Part shown: piece by piece, positions 14,568 through 25,600 of the stretch
How positions within the stretch are numbered: position 1 is the stretch's first letter
Layout of the letters: each line of letters opens with the position of its first letter
Assembly (NCBI GenBank): GCA_009193035.1
Contig: SWDT01000363.1
Coordinates: 1 to 61,595, forward strand
Source: Halicephalobus mephisto
Taxonomy: Eukaryota > Nematoda > Chromadorea > Rhabditida > Panagrolaimidae
Reading direction: 5' to 3'
Length of the DNA stretch: 61,595 nt
Translations under genes and position numbers: made by a program
The notes under the pieces: generated by a model
What the model saw: the letters and a program-made list of their open reading frames with translations, nothing else
Told to the model about the DNA's origin: nothing
Databases searched by the model: none

Positions 14568-17220
14568 ACAGATACTATCAACGAAAGTCTAACATCAGCG
14601 TCGACCTAAATAAAACCAAATGAACAATGTTTGAGTTTCACTGATGCTGAATTTCCGGGTAGCCTAAACATCAGTAATTAACAAGGGATTACTAATAGCG
14701 AAAAAACTAAAAAGGAATATACTATATAAAGGAGTCATTGAGATCTACTGTGTGAGACAGATAAACTAGTCCGGAAATTCAGCTCTAAGAGATGGATATG
14801 AAAACAAACCGTTAAAAATCAACAAAGTAAAAAATAAAAGAACTACAAGCAAGAATGATGCAAGAACGTCAGGTTTGGCGTTGGTCATTCATTGCCAAAG
14901 CGCGAGAGAAAAGGAACTTTTGAAATAAATTCCTCTTTTATAGTACAAAACAAGCATTACTTTTCTTAGGTAATAAAATACACTTGATGTCTTATGACAG
15001 GTATCACTTCCGTGGAAATTCACTTTAGTCAAGCTTAAATTTAGTTTGTTTTTGAAATTTATATATCTACCTTTTCTTAAAATAGTGAAATCTTGAATTT
15101 CTGCGGAGGAAGTATTGAAAAGACATATTTCGATCTAATTTTTATTACTTTGTTTACATATTATGATCTTGATTATTTTTCTCTATATCAAAGACATTGA
15201 AAACAATTTTTACTGACGTCATCGTCAATCAGGTTGATATCTTCGAATACTAATTAATTTATTTACTACAATCAAGGAAACATGAGTTATTTGGATTTAG
15301 ATAATTTCTGGTAAATAATGAATACAAATTACCTTATTTCAAGAAACATTTATTTAGATAAATTGTATTTCCGTACTATGATTGCGAAATTTCTACTGAG
15401 TATCATAACTAGATGGGAAAATAATAATGAATAATTATTGCACATAGAAGATGTATCGATATCCACTAAAAAATCTCAAATATTAATGTTAAGTTACACA
15501 TAATGGTATGCGTGACAAAACGTCAAATTCATTTTGTTATTTTGGAAAACAGGCTCCACTGTCAATGGTAGAAAAGCGATTGTTTATTGATCTTTCAAAT
15601 ACTTTTTTACAAATTCAAGAAAAATCAGGATTTTCTTTGACGGAATGCAATTATAACTATGCAATGATCTGACAGCATCCTAGAGAAACTGGAATAGGAA
15701 GTTGCTGAATTCTGGTATCTTTTATTTTAAAAAATTAAAACTGGTGGCAGACAAAATATATCATTCTGAGAATTTCAGAGGTATAGTCATTAACTTCAGC
15801 TGCATGAAAGTAAAATATAGCATGGAAAATCTTGAATAATAAGGTGGAATTAAAGAATATTGATTACAATAACTTTAAAGTGCTTCAATTTTTCCTTCCT
15901 CATGTTCTAAAATATTAAGTAGAATACAGAATTTTCTAACAAGGAAATTACTACCTTGTCATTTCTCGAAAAAGTAGAATTATGGATCAAACAGTTTTGA
16001 TTTTTCAGATTTATTGGATGATATAGAGGCATTCCTCATTAATTGATATTTCACAAACGAGATTATTTTATAAGGTTGCATACATCAAGACGTGAAAATA
16101 ACTTTATCATCTACATTCTCATGGTCTTAGAAAACATCCCCAAAATAGCGTTATTTTCTTTGAGAAGTTAGTTTTTTCATCGTTGTGGCAAACTCTACTG
16201 TAATACAATTTCTAAGCAGCCCATTTGTAGTTCAGAAATCGTCGATCGTTAAAAGCTAATTTTGGTTTTTCTGTTTGCCCTTTTATCAAACGTTACTTGT
16301 CCATGAAAGTCCAAATAAACTAGAACTGCCCTTATCGTGTTTTCCACCGTTGGAAGGACAAAGCAGGAAGTAATTTTAAGATGTCTGATATTGATTAAAA
16401 ATGATATATTGAATGATTCTTTTCGTCAATGGCCGAAGAGGAACTAATTGGGTGAACGTTTCGCCTGTTTGATACTGATTTTCAGAAAAGATAAATTACA
16501 GAAAACAATTAAAAGGGTATTATAAATGCTCAATTAATTCTATGCTAGAGTGTTAGAGACATCAAGTTGCTTGCTAGTGTGTAGAGTTTGAACTATGCCG
16601 TCAAAAGACTCAGTATTGAAAAAAGGCTGGGAGGGGGCAGCAAACTAGTACGTGAAAACTATCTAACGATAATCGAGTCCATTTAGTAAGTCTATAGTAT
16701 GGTGTCGTTCTGCTGTGTAATAAAATTAGCTTCAATAATATTAATTGCGTGTTTATCTAGAAGCAAAACTTATACCAAACTGTAGTCAATACGTTGAAAT
16801 ATCACCATTTTGTCATTTTCCTTTTCCCTGCGTTCACACTTCATTTGTATTTAGTTTGGTTTGTTCCCCCGTTTCCTCTCTGAAATCACTGTGATTGACT
16901 TTAAATTGCATGTTGTTTGGCTGTTCTCCTTCATCATGAAAAGTTACACTGCTGCATTTATCGTTTTAAAATAAAAGTACGTTTTCTTCCCGGCATAATT
17001 TCCATAGTTTTTTTTCATTGTAATCATGTTTTTGCACTTTTGATATCTTTTGTATGCCACAGTGTATTCCTTCATCTTGAAAGTCGAATCTTCTTATCAT
17101 TATTATCAAGAAAAATTTACTTCCTTCTTATTTGCGTTTTTAATGTCTCAGTAATGGTTAGATTCCCAAATAAAACGGATTTTAATTTTCGTTTTAAATT
17201 TCATTGGTTAACTTTATAGG
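14568..17220. other. Large AT-rich intergenic interval without visible genes
   Basis: About 2.65 kb. I see no coding frame with domain features, no tRNA-like cloverleaf and no clear repeat family. The plus-strand open frame at 16917-17219 immediately upstream of the zinc-finger gene is T-rich and looks like the promoter or 5' region. The last bases (taactttatag) read as a likely spliced-leader trans-splice acceptor for the next gene. Confidence 0.5.
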
Positions 17221-18176
17221 ATGAATTTACAACAACAATCGGTTCTTACTTCTCATCCACCCATGATGTTTTATTCGGGAACAACACCACAGTCTTATTC
17301 TGCCCCAATTACACCAGCACTTAACGTTTCTCCAACAGTATACAACCCGGTTAATCAAATTAATATTTCCTTGGGTTCAACAAGTAGCCCAGACCAAAAG
17401 TCAGCCTTTACAGCTATTTCCACTAAGGCGCAGATAATCGCTGAAATTGAAAACGAAATTAATAGGCTCCGTCTACTTGAGTCTATTTTACTTACTCCAA
17501 GTAAGTTTGTTATTGAAAATTAGCCATTCCATCACACGGATTTTCAGCCATGTCTAACAGCGTTCCTTCTCTTCTCCCATCATCTCTGCAAATTCCAACT
17601 TCGCCGAATGCGTTGAATCCACCTTCTTTTTTCTACAGTAGTCCCCAACTTGATTTCGAAAAGACCATCTCACAATCGAATGTAGAACCAGTTTACCCAA
17701 ACAATACTGTTAAAGAAAGTGAGCCATCGACATCTGAAACTGATGCTGATCGACCTCACAAGTGCCTTGAATGCAACAAAAGATTTAGATTTAAATCCAA
17801 TCTTTTCGAGCATAAATCTCTCCATGCATCGGAAGAAACGTATCAATATATTTGCCCCTTTTGCTCAAAGACTTGTCGCTTGAAAGGGAATCTTAAAAAA
17901 CATCTACAGACCCATATGAGTACACCTGAACAACTTGAAAAAGTATGTTTCGATATCGCTATTAATTCTCTGCAACCATCGTTTCAGTTTTGGAAACTTC
18001 GCTTCTCTCGCAGCTCTGGTAGACCGAGAAAGTATGTCCAAGTAGTAGAAGTAAGTTTGTTTTTTATGTTGACCGAGTACAAAGTATGTTTTTAGATTGG
18101 TATCAATGATGATCAACAAAATAACAAGCCTTTAGTCTTTAATGCCTCACCTACACATGAACGATCAAGTATTTGA
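17221..18176 (+). CDS. Small C2H2 zinc-finger protein (two fingers)
   Basis: ATG at 17221, one base after a likely trans-splice acceptor. The N-terminal half is rich in Pro, Ser, Thr and Gln, with a short helix (KAQIIAEIENEINRLRLLES). Two consecutive C2H2 fingers follow: HKCLECNKRFRFKSNLFEH and YICPFCSKTCRLKGNLKKH, each with the C-X2-C-X12-H-X3/4-H spacing. After them comes a basic GRPRKY stretch resembling an AT-hook core. Introns: after LLTP (near 17500-17548), after TPEQLEK (17944-17996, ending tcgtttcag) and after VQVVE (18050-18095). The reading frame closes with ASPTHERSSI. It is likely a nuclear DNA-binding regulator. I do not recognise a specific orthologue. Confidence 0.75.
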
Positions 18177-18479
18177 AATATGGTCCCAAAAAATGTACTT
18201 ATGCCACAGTTTTCCGTTGATCTAATAATAAATAACTATATTAATATGACATATTTTGAATATCCTTATCGTGTTATTTCGGAAAATCGGGGAAAAGTGA
18301 AAGTAATATTATGAAAGGACTTCATCGTTTTATTTTCAAAAATCGTTAATAAAATAATTATACATCATATAAATGAAAATCTATTTGTTTAAAAGCAAAG
18401 ATTTGAAAGGATTCAGTGCCAAAATTAATAAGGTATTTGAAATAAGGTAGTAATTTGTAAAATAGAAGGTTATGAAGAG

Positions 18480-19240
18480 TTATTACAAAAACGGAAATCC
18501 GTTTTGTAACTCAAAAGCTCACTATAGATTGTTTTTATACTTTCTAAAATGGAATTTAATTCTGATAATTTTCTGTAAAAAAATTTACATGTGCAAATTA
18601 CGAAGAAGGAAAAAAATAATTGGAGAATAAATTTGAACGAAAGAATTTCATGCACGTTAGATTCGTTGCAAGAAACTCGGAAGATGATCGCAAAGGTTGC
18701 TTTTTGGATTGCGAAATGTTTTGATATTTGGTTTTTTCTTTGTATATCGGTTTGGATGATTTGCCAATTCGAATTTTTCTATATAAAAATAATTGATGGT
18801 TAATACAATACGTTTTTCAGAATTACTCTAGCTTGTAGTTTTTTAAATAAGTTTATATTTTGTTCAAATTTAATTTGAAATATTCCTTGGATCTCGCTGT
18901 ACATGATTATAAAGAAATTTCCAGATCATATGGAATGTATGTTGAAAGACACAAAAATAATGCTAAATCATCCCTTGAATTTTTAATTTATAGATTTTTG
19001 GGGAATCCCCAACGGATAATGTTTCTAATAGCTGTATTATCGTATAATAACGAGCACATTAGATTAACACAATGAGAGATAGGTGGCGTCCGTATTCATA
19101 AAGAGTTTTATGAAATTGAAGTAACATATACGAATGGATAAATTATGAAACGGATTTCCATTGATGGAATAACTCATCGTTACTGTTTATTCTATATATT
19201 TCTAATCCAATCTGAACAACTTGATAATTTTAATGTGTTG
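18480..19240. repeat. Dispersed repeat, copy A (inverted relative to copy B at 31.4-32.0 kb)
   Basis: The stretch containing tttttggggaatcccc, gtattatcgtataataacgagcac and ggattgcgaaatgttttgat matches the reverse complement of 31440-31990 with modest divergence. Compared with that copy it carries about 105 extra bases near 18736-18840. It lies directly 5' of a decayed transposase, so it is probably part of, or mobilised by, the same Tc1-like element. Confidence 0.7.
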
Positions 19241-19269
19241 ATAAGTTTATTATACTTTATGTTCTTAAA

Positions 19270-20160
19270 AATTTGCTTTTAAATGAAATTCTTAAAGAAA
19301 ATGGGGAACGAATTACTCTAGCCAGATCCGACTTGAGGAAATTCTGTAGCAAGTTCAAAGTTGAGTGCAAAGTCAGTGTTTTATTGAATATGAGTACACA
19401 AACTTTAAAGTATTGCTCATATATAAAGAGAATAACTGAATATACCTCCAACTCTGAAGCCCATGTAAACGCAAAATTGATTTCATTTTGCTGAAATCAA
19501 TATGGAATTGAGATTAGTCGAAAGTTGTCGGTTACCATTTTAAATATATCATTTCTTCTATCTATGTAATCTTTTTCAACGATAAAAACTTAACTCCAAT
19601 AACCCTTAATGGTTTTGATATTATCAATATGATCTTGAGAGGTCAAAGTACATTTTTGAAAGAAATTTCCGAAGAGTGAGAGTACTAATGTGGATGATCT
19701 TTGCAAGCATTAATAGGATTAAAATCAGCTATATTTCTTTTATAATTCACACTCGAGATTACCAAAAATTAGTCTAAGATTTTTTTGACATCTATGACGA
19801 AATCCTAACATAGATTCACTTTTCAATAGGGCAATACTAAGATCAATATCAGTGTGAGTTTAAAGAAGTGGTTTCATCAGGATAATATTAACCTTCTTGA
19901 CTGGCCTTCATACTGTCTAGATTTAACGTTAGTAAACGATCTGTAGTGCATCATCATTTATAATATGTACCGCTAATGTAGTAAACTAACCCTAGAGAAA
20001 TTACAGAAGCCATTTTAAAAAGTTGGTAATCAATTCCTCAGGAAACCATCTAAGCGTTGTCTGAATTCCTGGCTTATGGGATTTTTAAGATTATCAATAG
20101 AAATAAAGGATTTACTGATTATTAGATGGTTTTTGGTTCATTTAATAATGGGAAATTGAA
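19270..20160 (+). pseudogene. Decayed Tc1/mariner-type transposase
   Basis: Reading the plus strand from 19815 gives the C-terminal catalytic region of a Tc1-type transposase in one frame broken by stops: FTFQ-stop-GN, then SLKKWFHQDNINLLDWPSYC, then LDLTLVNDL-stop, then a KPSKRCLNSW segment. These correspond to the family blocks FQQDN, WP.(Y/H)SPDLNPIE.LW and the C-terminal P.R. region. The upstream frame 19273-19491 (ILKENGERITLARSDLRKFC ... EAHVNAKLISF) resembles the helix-turn-helix and KARLEFA region. The second catalytic Asp is lost (stop-Gly replaces QD) and the SPDLNP block is altered, so it is inactive. Confidence 0.7.
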
Positions 20161-20796
20161 ACATTCATGTATTTATATCCAACTGATGACGCTTTGGAAT
20201 TTTTAAAATTTTTGTCATAATCTTATAAATAAATTTAATCAATCCTCGCAAAATAAGAGATATATCATTGTCATTAATATTTATATATGACTTGTTTGTC
20301 ATATTCTTACATATCTTATTAAGTAGTAAGGTATATTTTTGTGCATGTTCGTACTTAGAATATTGCATATTAGACCAAATAGATAGTATATACTTTATTT
20401 TGTATTTTCATTGGAAATTTTTAAATATGAATATTGATACTTTTTAATGAGCAAATTTCTTTAAAGAATTGGCACGATATACAACTTTGTATACTCTTTT
20501 TCACTGTAGCAATTAAAAGCTCTTTATTTCATAAAGTCGTATTCCCATAATGAGACAGAAATTTCAATTCCCAAATTGTAATACTTGAAAGCTCATTAGA
20601 AAAGAGATTTATCAAGTTGTTATTAAATGTTAGATTCAACAAAGCAAATGCATTGTGGAATCTGATATTAATTGATACTGTTTTCAACGTCGGAAATGCG
20701 GTAATGCACAAGGAATCAAACAACAACAAACGTCAGCATCACAAGCTTGCCCAACAAGACCTAAATTTTGCAATAAGATAATTATGGAATATATAA
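20161..20796. other. AT-rich interval after the transposase relic
   Basis: No gene recognised; short open frames only. Probably the rest of the decayed element plus the 3' region of the minus-strand gene ending at 20797. Confidence 0.4.
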
Positions 20797-21092
20797 TCAC
20801 TCACATCCACAACACAATGTCAAAAGCGAAATTAACCAGCACGTGTTCGCATCATATCCACTATCCCGTGGGGCATCTCGGTAACTATAAAGTACTATGT
20901 TGATAGAATTATTTGGCAAGTAGCTTACATTACTTGGGGTGGTGGTTGAGTAGGGTAATATTGTCCAGCTGGATAGGGTTGTCCGTGTGGTTGATAATAT
21001 ACATTCTAAATATATTAGCATAAGTGATATGAATCAAGTAGCAATTACTGGTGACATACCGGTTGATTATAATATGGTGGAGGGTTAGACAT
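20797..21092 (-). CDS. Small Pro/Tyr-rich protein with Cys-rich hydrophobic tail (CYSTM-like)
   Basis: Three short exons: MSNPPPYYNQP (21092 down), then NVYYQPHGQPYPAGQYYPTQ..., then YRDAPRDSGYDANTCWLISL and the tail LTLCCGCE before the stop at 20797. Introns are about 50 and 45 bp with normal ends. The layout (N-terminal PPPY motif, Tyr/Pro/Gln-rich middle, charged turn, Cys-rich hydrophobic C-terminus) is the same as the genes in the palindrome at 48.7-61.3 kb. Such Cys-rich ends in CYSTM-type proteins associate with membranes, probably through palmitoylation, and PPPY can bind WW domains. Function is unknown. Confidence 0.75.
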
Positions 21093-22690
21093 TTTTATTA
21101 TGAATTAGAAAGATGAGTTTTGAAATGTTACGCACAGAGAAACGTTGTTTTCGAAACAATTCAGTCTCCCACCAGCTCAGGAACTGATGTCGGGAACGAA
21201 AACATCGTCGTTGCCTGGCGTTACTTTGTGTGGCTGTGTTTACTCACCAAGACCGGTCTTCAAAGTATGAATAATAGCATTTACCAAACTTTTTTCTTCA
21301 ATTAGTCTACTCTGCTGTACCACTGTTGATAATTATTAAAGGTCTTGTACTTTTTAGCCACCCTTGTCCTCTATTAACCTTTTGGAGAAATGTGAATTAC
21401 TCTTTTCATCAGAAAAGATAAATACCGAAAGGACAAGTGCCCAATGCCTTTGTCAATCTTTGGTTTCGTGATTAACTGAGTTAATTACCAGGCTTTCCGT
21501 CTCATTTTCGCTTCCCTCTAAAAAATGAAACAGACACGACTTCGGATCTTGTACTCCATTATTTCAACTACACAAACCAAGAGACTGAATGCCAACTCTG
21601 AACTTAACGCGCACCATCCAACTGTTGCTCGTTTCACGTATGTGAAACGTACGTGTGTCCGTGGCAACATTTTTTTCGTTTGCCTCTGTTTCAGGGGAGG
21701 AGATAGAAGTTGAACGAGATGCAAGAAAAGGGACACGCACATTCCTATGGCCAAAGCTCGCAACACTGCCGTTGGCGTCGGGGTCGGCGGCCAAACGGCT
21801 GTCGCATTTACTGATCGATTGCACTTTCCTTTTTCCTACAAGAAAAATTTCATCGTTGATAATCTTATCCTCTTCCATCAACGTACGTAGGTTCATCATA
21901 TTTTACTGTGTTTGGGTATAATATTTTAAAGTTTCTTAAGCTCCACTTGAAGGAATAAGGACGTTTCGTTATTTTCTTTTTTTTGAAAACAAAGAATTTC
22001 CAAAGTTTCCAAGTTCTTTTTTACTCAATGTTAGTCGTTTATATTTCCGGGAATTTGCTCTTATGGTTGGTTTGTCTGAACGACGCAAAGTACTGATAAG
22101 AGTAACATCAAAGCTAATCAATTTGTTTTTCCCACTCAGTCATCATATACGTTATCAGATAGGCTTCCCGCCGCGACCTCTACCATCAACCAAGGTTGAT
22201 CTCAACTAAGCGCTGCTTTGTTTACTTCAAGCACAGAAGAGCGACATTTTGGCGCCACAGTTGCCTGCATATTGATCTTGTCTGAAATCAGCATTGAAAA
22301 CACTGATTCGAGACTTTTTAAACTGAATATGATCAATATATACCTCGTTTCCGTTCGATTTTGTTTTTTGCGAATGTTTTTTTCTAACGTGATCCTTGTT
22401 GACGACTTTAGTCTTTTATGATTCAGTTTTGCTTCAAGCGAGTCTGCGATATTTCTTAAGTTTTATATTTATGAATATTAATGTTTTAGATTTGTTCATT
22501 CAAACGGCAACTCCATTGTTCTTGCCCTTGGAACGGAGTTCAAGTTTTTGAATAATATCCTGTTATTTGAGAAGATTCGTCGGTCCTTTTATTTGATAAA
22601 TCCATATTCTATCTTCGAAGCAGGAGAGTCCCGGATTCTACTTCTCCGCAGCCGTCTGAGGCCTGCGCGTTCTGATAAGCACGAATTATA
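21093..22690. promoter_or_regulatory. Shared upstream region of the small Cys-tail gene and hlh-30
   Basis: Divergent genes flank this 1.6 kb. It contains a GC-richer block (about 21580-21860) with an inverted repeat GTTTCAC-gtat-GTGAAAC at 21631-21648, and another at about 22160-22270. Open frames exist on both strands (21564-21899 minus, 21655-21921 plus), but neither shows a domain. I read the blocks as promoter or 5' exon sequence of hlh-30. No perfect CLEAR-type site (tcacgtga) was seen. Confidence 0.4.
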
Positions 22691-25600
22691 ATGATGAGAG
22701 CTTCCCATCCACTGGATTTAGCCAGAAGCAATCTCTATCAAGTAAGTTTATTTCTGTCCTTTTGATCCTAGTCGCTGGACTGAATTGACTTCCGCAGCAA
22801 CTTCCTAGGATTAATGTTTTACATTTATGCAAATACTCAGTGTAATGATTGCATCATTCGGCGAACAGTTTCTTTTTATGTTATGTCGGCCCTTAATTTC
22901 ACAACGATGTACTATATATCGACTGCCTTTCCTCTCGTCTTTTTTAAGAATCAAAAACCGAATACATCGATAAGTTTTACTTGATGATTTGTAAGAGACC
23001 AAAGATCGCATCACGTTGGTCCCTTAGCTTGTTTACGTCGTCTGGAACATTGGCTGGCCGCCAACAGCCACATGGTGAACATTTGGGTACATTCTAGACC
23101 GAAATAAAATAGTCAGCCCCTATGCAGAAAAAAGGTTTTCATCATTATCTAAAAAAATATCTAGCTTAAACTTGGTCTGAAATATTTTTCCATTTGTTTA
23201 TTTTTGTTCCTACAGACTGACTTTTCGTCTTTCCGAGCCCTTGTAAAGGAGACAGAGACCAAGGTTTATGGCCTGAAATGAAAAACTGATGTATGGTTTT
23301 ACCCTAAACTCGACTTCGTCGACGATTAACTCTCATGCCAAAAGAGAAGGTTATTCTTCCATGTTCCACAAATACCAATTGCAACAAAACGTCGGATCCT
23401 TTTTCTCTTTTTGCTTTTCTGTCCAACGCCATTTGTCGACATTCACAAGCGCAATGGAAATCGATTGGTTTTCATTTCTTGTTTCTGTCTCCCTGCTTGC
23501 TGAGTGAAAGATGCACAGAAAACCCATTTGTGCGTTATTTTGTTATTGTTAGAATTTTTTATTTATATTTCAAGTTATTTATCTTTTTAGTTTAGTTGTC
23601 TGGTATTAATTTTCGTGCATGGCACCGTCTTGTTTTTGTTTTAAGAACGACGTTCCCCGTTGTTTTCCTACTCTATCGGCTCTCGATTTCACTTTTTCCT
23701 CTTTTACAAGCATAGTTCCTTTTAAATGTATTTTTAATTTTAATCTAGACTGAGGAGTTTCCCATTCTACGAATTGAACTTTAATAATTCTAATAGCGAC
23801 GTTCATTTTTGGAGTTCGTCGTCCTAACAAAGAATGGCCCGAAATACACCAATCATAGTTTCAACGATTCCTCCGGTCTGACTGAATGTCCGTAGGTCCG
23901 CTTGCACCTAGATGTATAACTAGATTTCCTGTTTCGACACTAGTTTCCCTCAGTATTGCTTCTATTTTGCCTGGAGTTGGAATTATTTTTGTCAAATCTC
24001 CATAATCTTGAATTTCAACGTAGTCTTCTTATCCTGGAGCTCCAACTGTAATTCGTGTAACTTATTGTAGATTTTGGAGTGCTGAATTGAATGGTATATA
24101 ATATTTGAAAATTCAACTAAGTCTAAAATATGAAGAATTGGACTGAAAATTCCTTGACATTGAGTCCGAAGCGCAATCATAAATTAATGAGAGATTTGGC
24201 GAAGTGTTAATAAATATATTATAATGTCCATGCAAGTCTATCAAGTAATATGTAAATCGTAGCTTTCAGTCATCCTCAGGGGAAGATATAACAAATTTCT
24301 TCATGATTTTTAACATCGCTCATATTAGAGAACATGCGTTCAGCATAGTATTTAAGGACCAAGCTTTTGATATGTTACTAACTAATATTGATTACATAAT
24401 TTTATGATATTAGATTGACCTTATTTAATGTCCAAGAAAAAATCTCTAAACAAGTTTAAAATGCTAATGTAACTTTTCTATCCAGAATTTTGCCTAATAT
24501 CTTCATTTCTCGTAGCTTTTCTTATAATTTAAAGCATCTAATTACTTTATCTGACTGAAAATGATGGACAACGAAAAAGATAAGAAGTGAAGAATTACCG
24601 AAAATATAGTTTTTGACAAAACCTAAAGGGGACCAAAACAAAGTTTCGAAAGTCGTCACAGTCAATCAATTGTTATGAAAATTGGCGTAACTAAACTAAA
24701 CAATTTTGACTACTAATAAAAGGATTTTCAACCAATTAATCCATATATGGTTTTTTCAGTTCTATATTGCTTTTTTATCATTTTGATAAATGGGTCTCTG
24801 ATTGTAATATTCGTTGAAAATTATAGAAATCAGAATATATTTTTTAAATCACTTTGCATCTCACTTTTTGAAATCTTCCAAAGGTTTTCTTTTAAAAGTG
24901 AAAATAAAAAGTTTCATCTATTAACATACAATTATGCAACTAACGTTGCTTTTCATCATGAATTATATTTAGTTCCTTAACTTCCAAGATATGAGAAAAA
25001 AGTCTAATATAAATGATTTTGGGTACATATTTAAAGTGCTATAACTAAATCCACAATTGGTGGGATTGAATTATTCATATATTGTAAAGTAACGGACAAC
25101 TTACTTGGTAAAAGAAAATAACACTTCGCCAAATCTCTTATTAATTTATCATTGCGTTTCGGACTCAATGTCAAGGAATTTTCAGTCCAATTCTTCATAC
25201 TTTAGACTTAGTTGAATTTTCAAATATTATATACCATTCAATTCAGCATTCCAAAGTCTACAATAAGTTACACGAATTGCAATCTGGTTTCCATGTACTA
25301 ATTCTTTACTTTTGTTTGCGTGCTATTTCGTGACTCTATTGCATGCGAATCTTTTGTTTATCACGCTTTTAGATCAACTCCTTTTTTATAACCCGATCAG
25401 AGAACTCCCCATTTTTTCCGATTGACTTTTCTATTTGCAATCCTGAAGGCCACAAAGAGATCCAAAATCGGCTCTGCCGCTGCCGATGCCTTATTGGACG
25501 AATCTATCCTTGTCGATGAAGAACCGATAGAAGAAGTTTACGTAACTAGGAGTGGAAGACGACGTAGACTCGTCTCTGAACCTGCTACGACCGTTCCCGC

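Noticed and set aside
16917..17219. 100-codon plus-strand frame ending right before the zinc-finger ATG
   Set aside because: Low-complexity, T-rich composition, no family, and a trans-splice acceptor lies between it and the real start.
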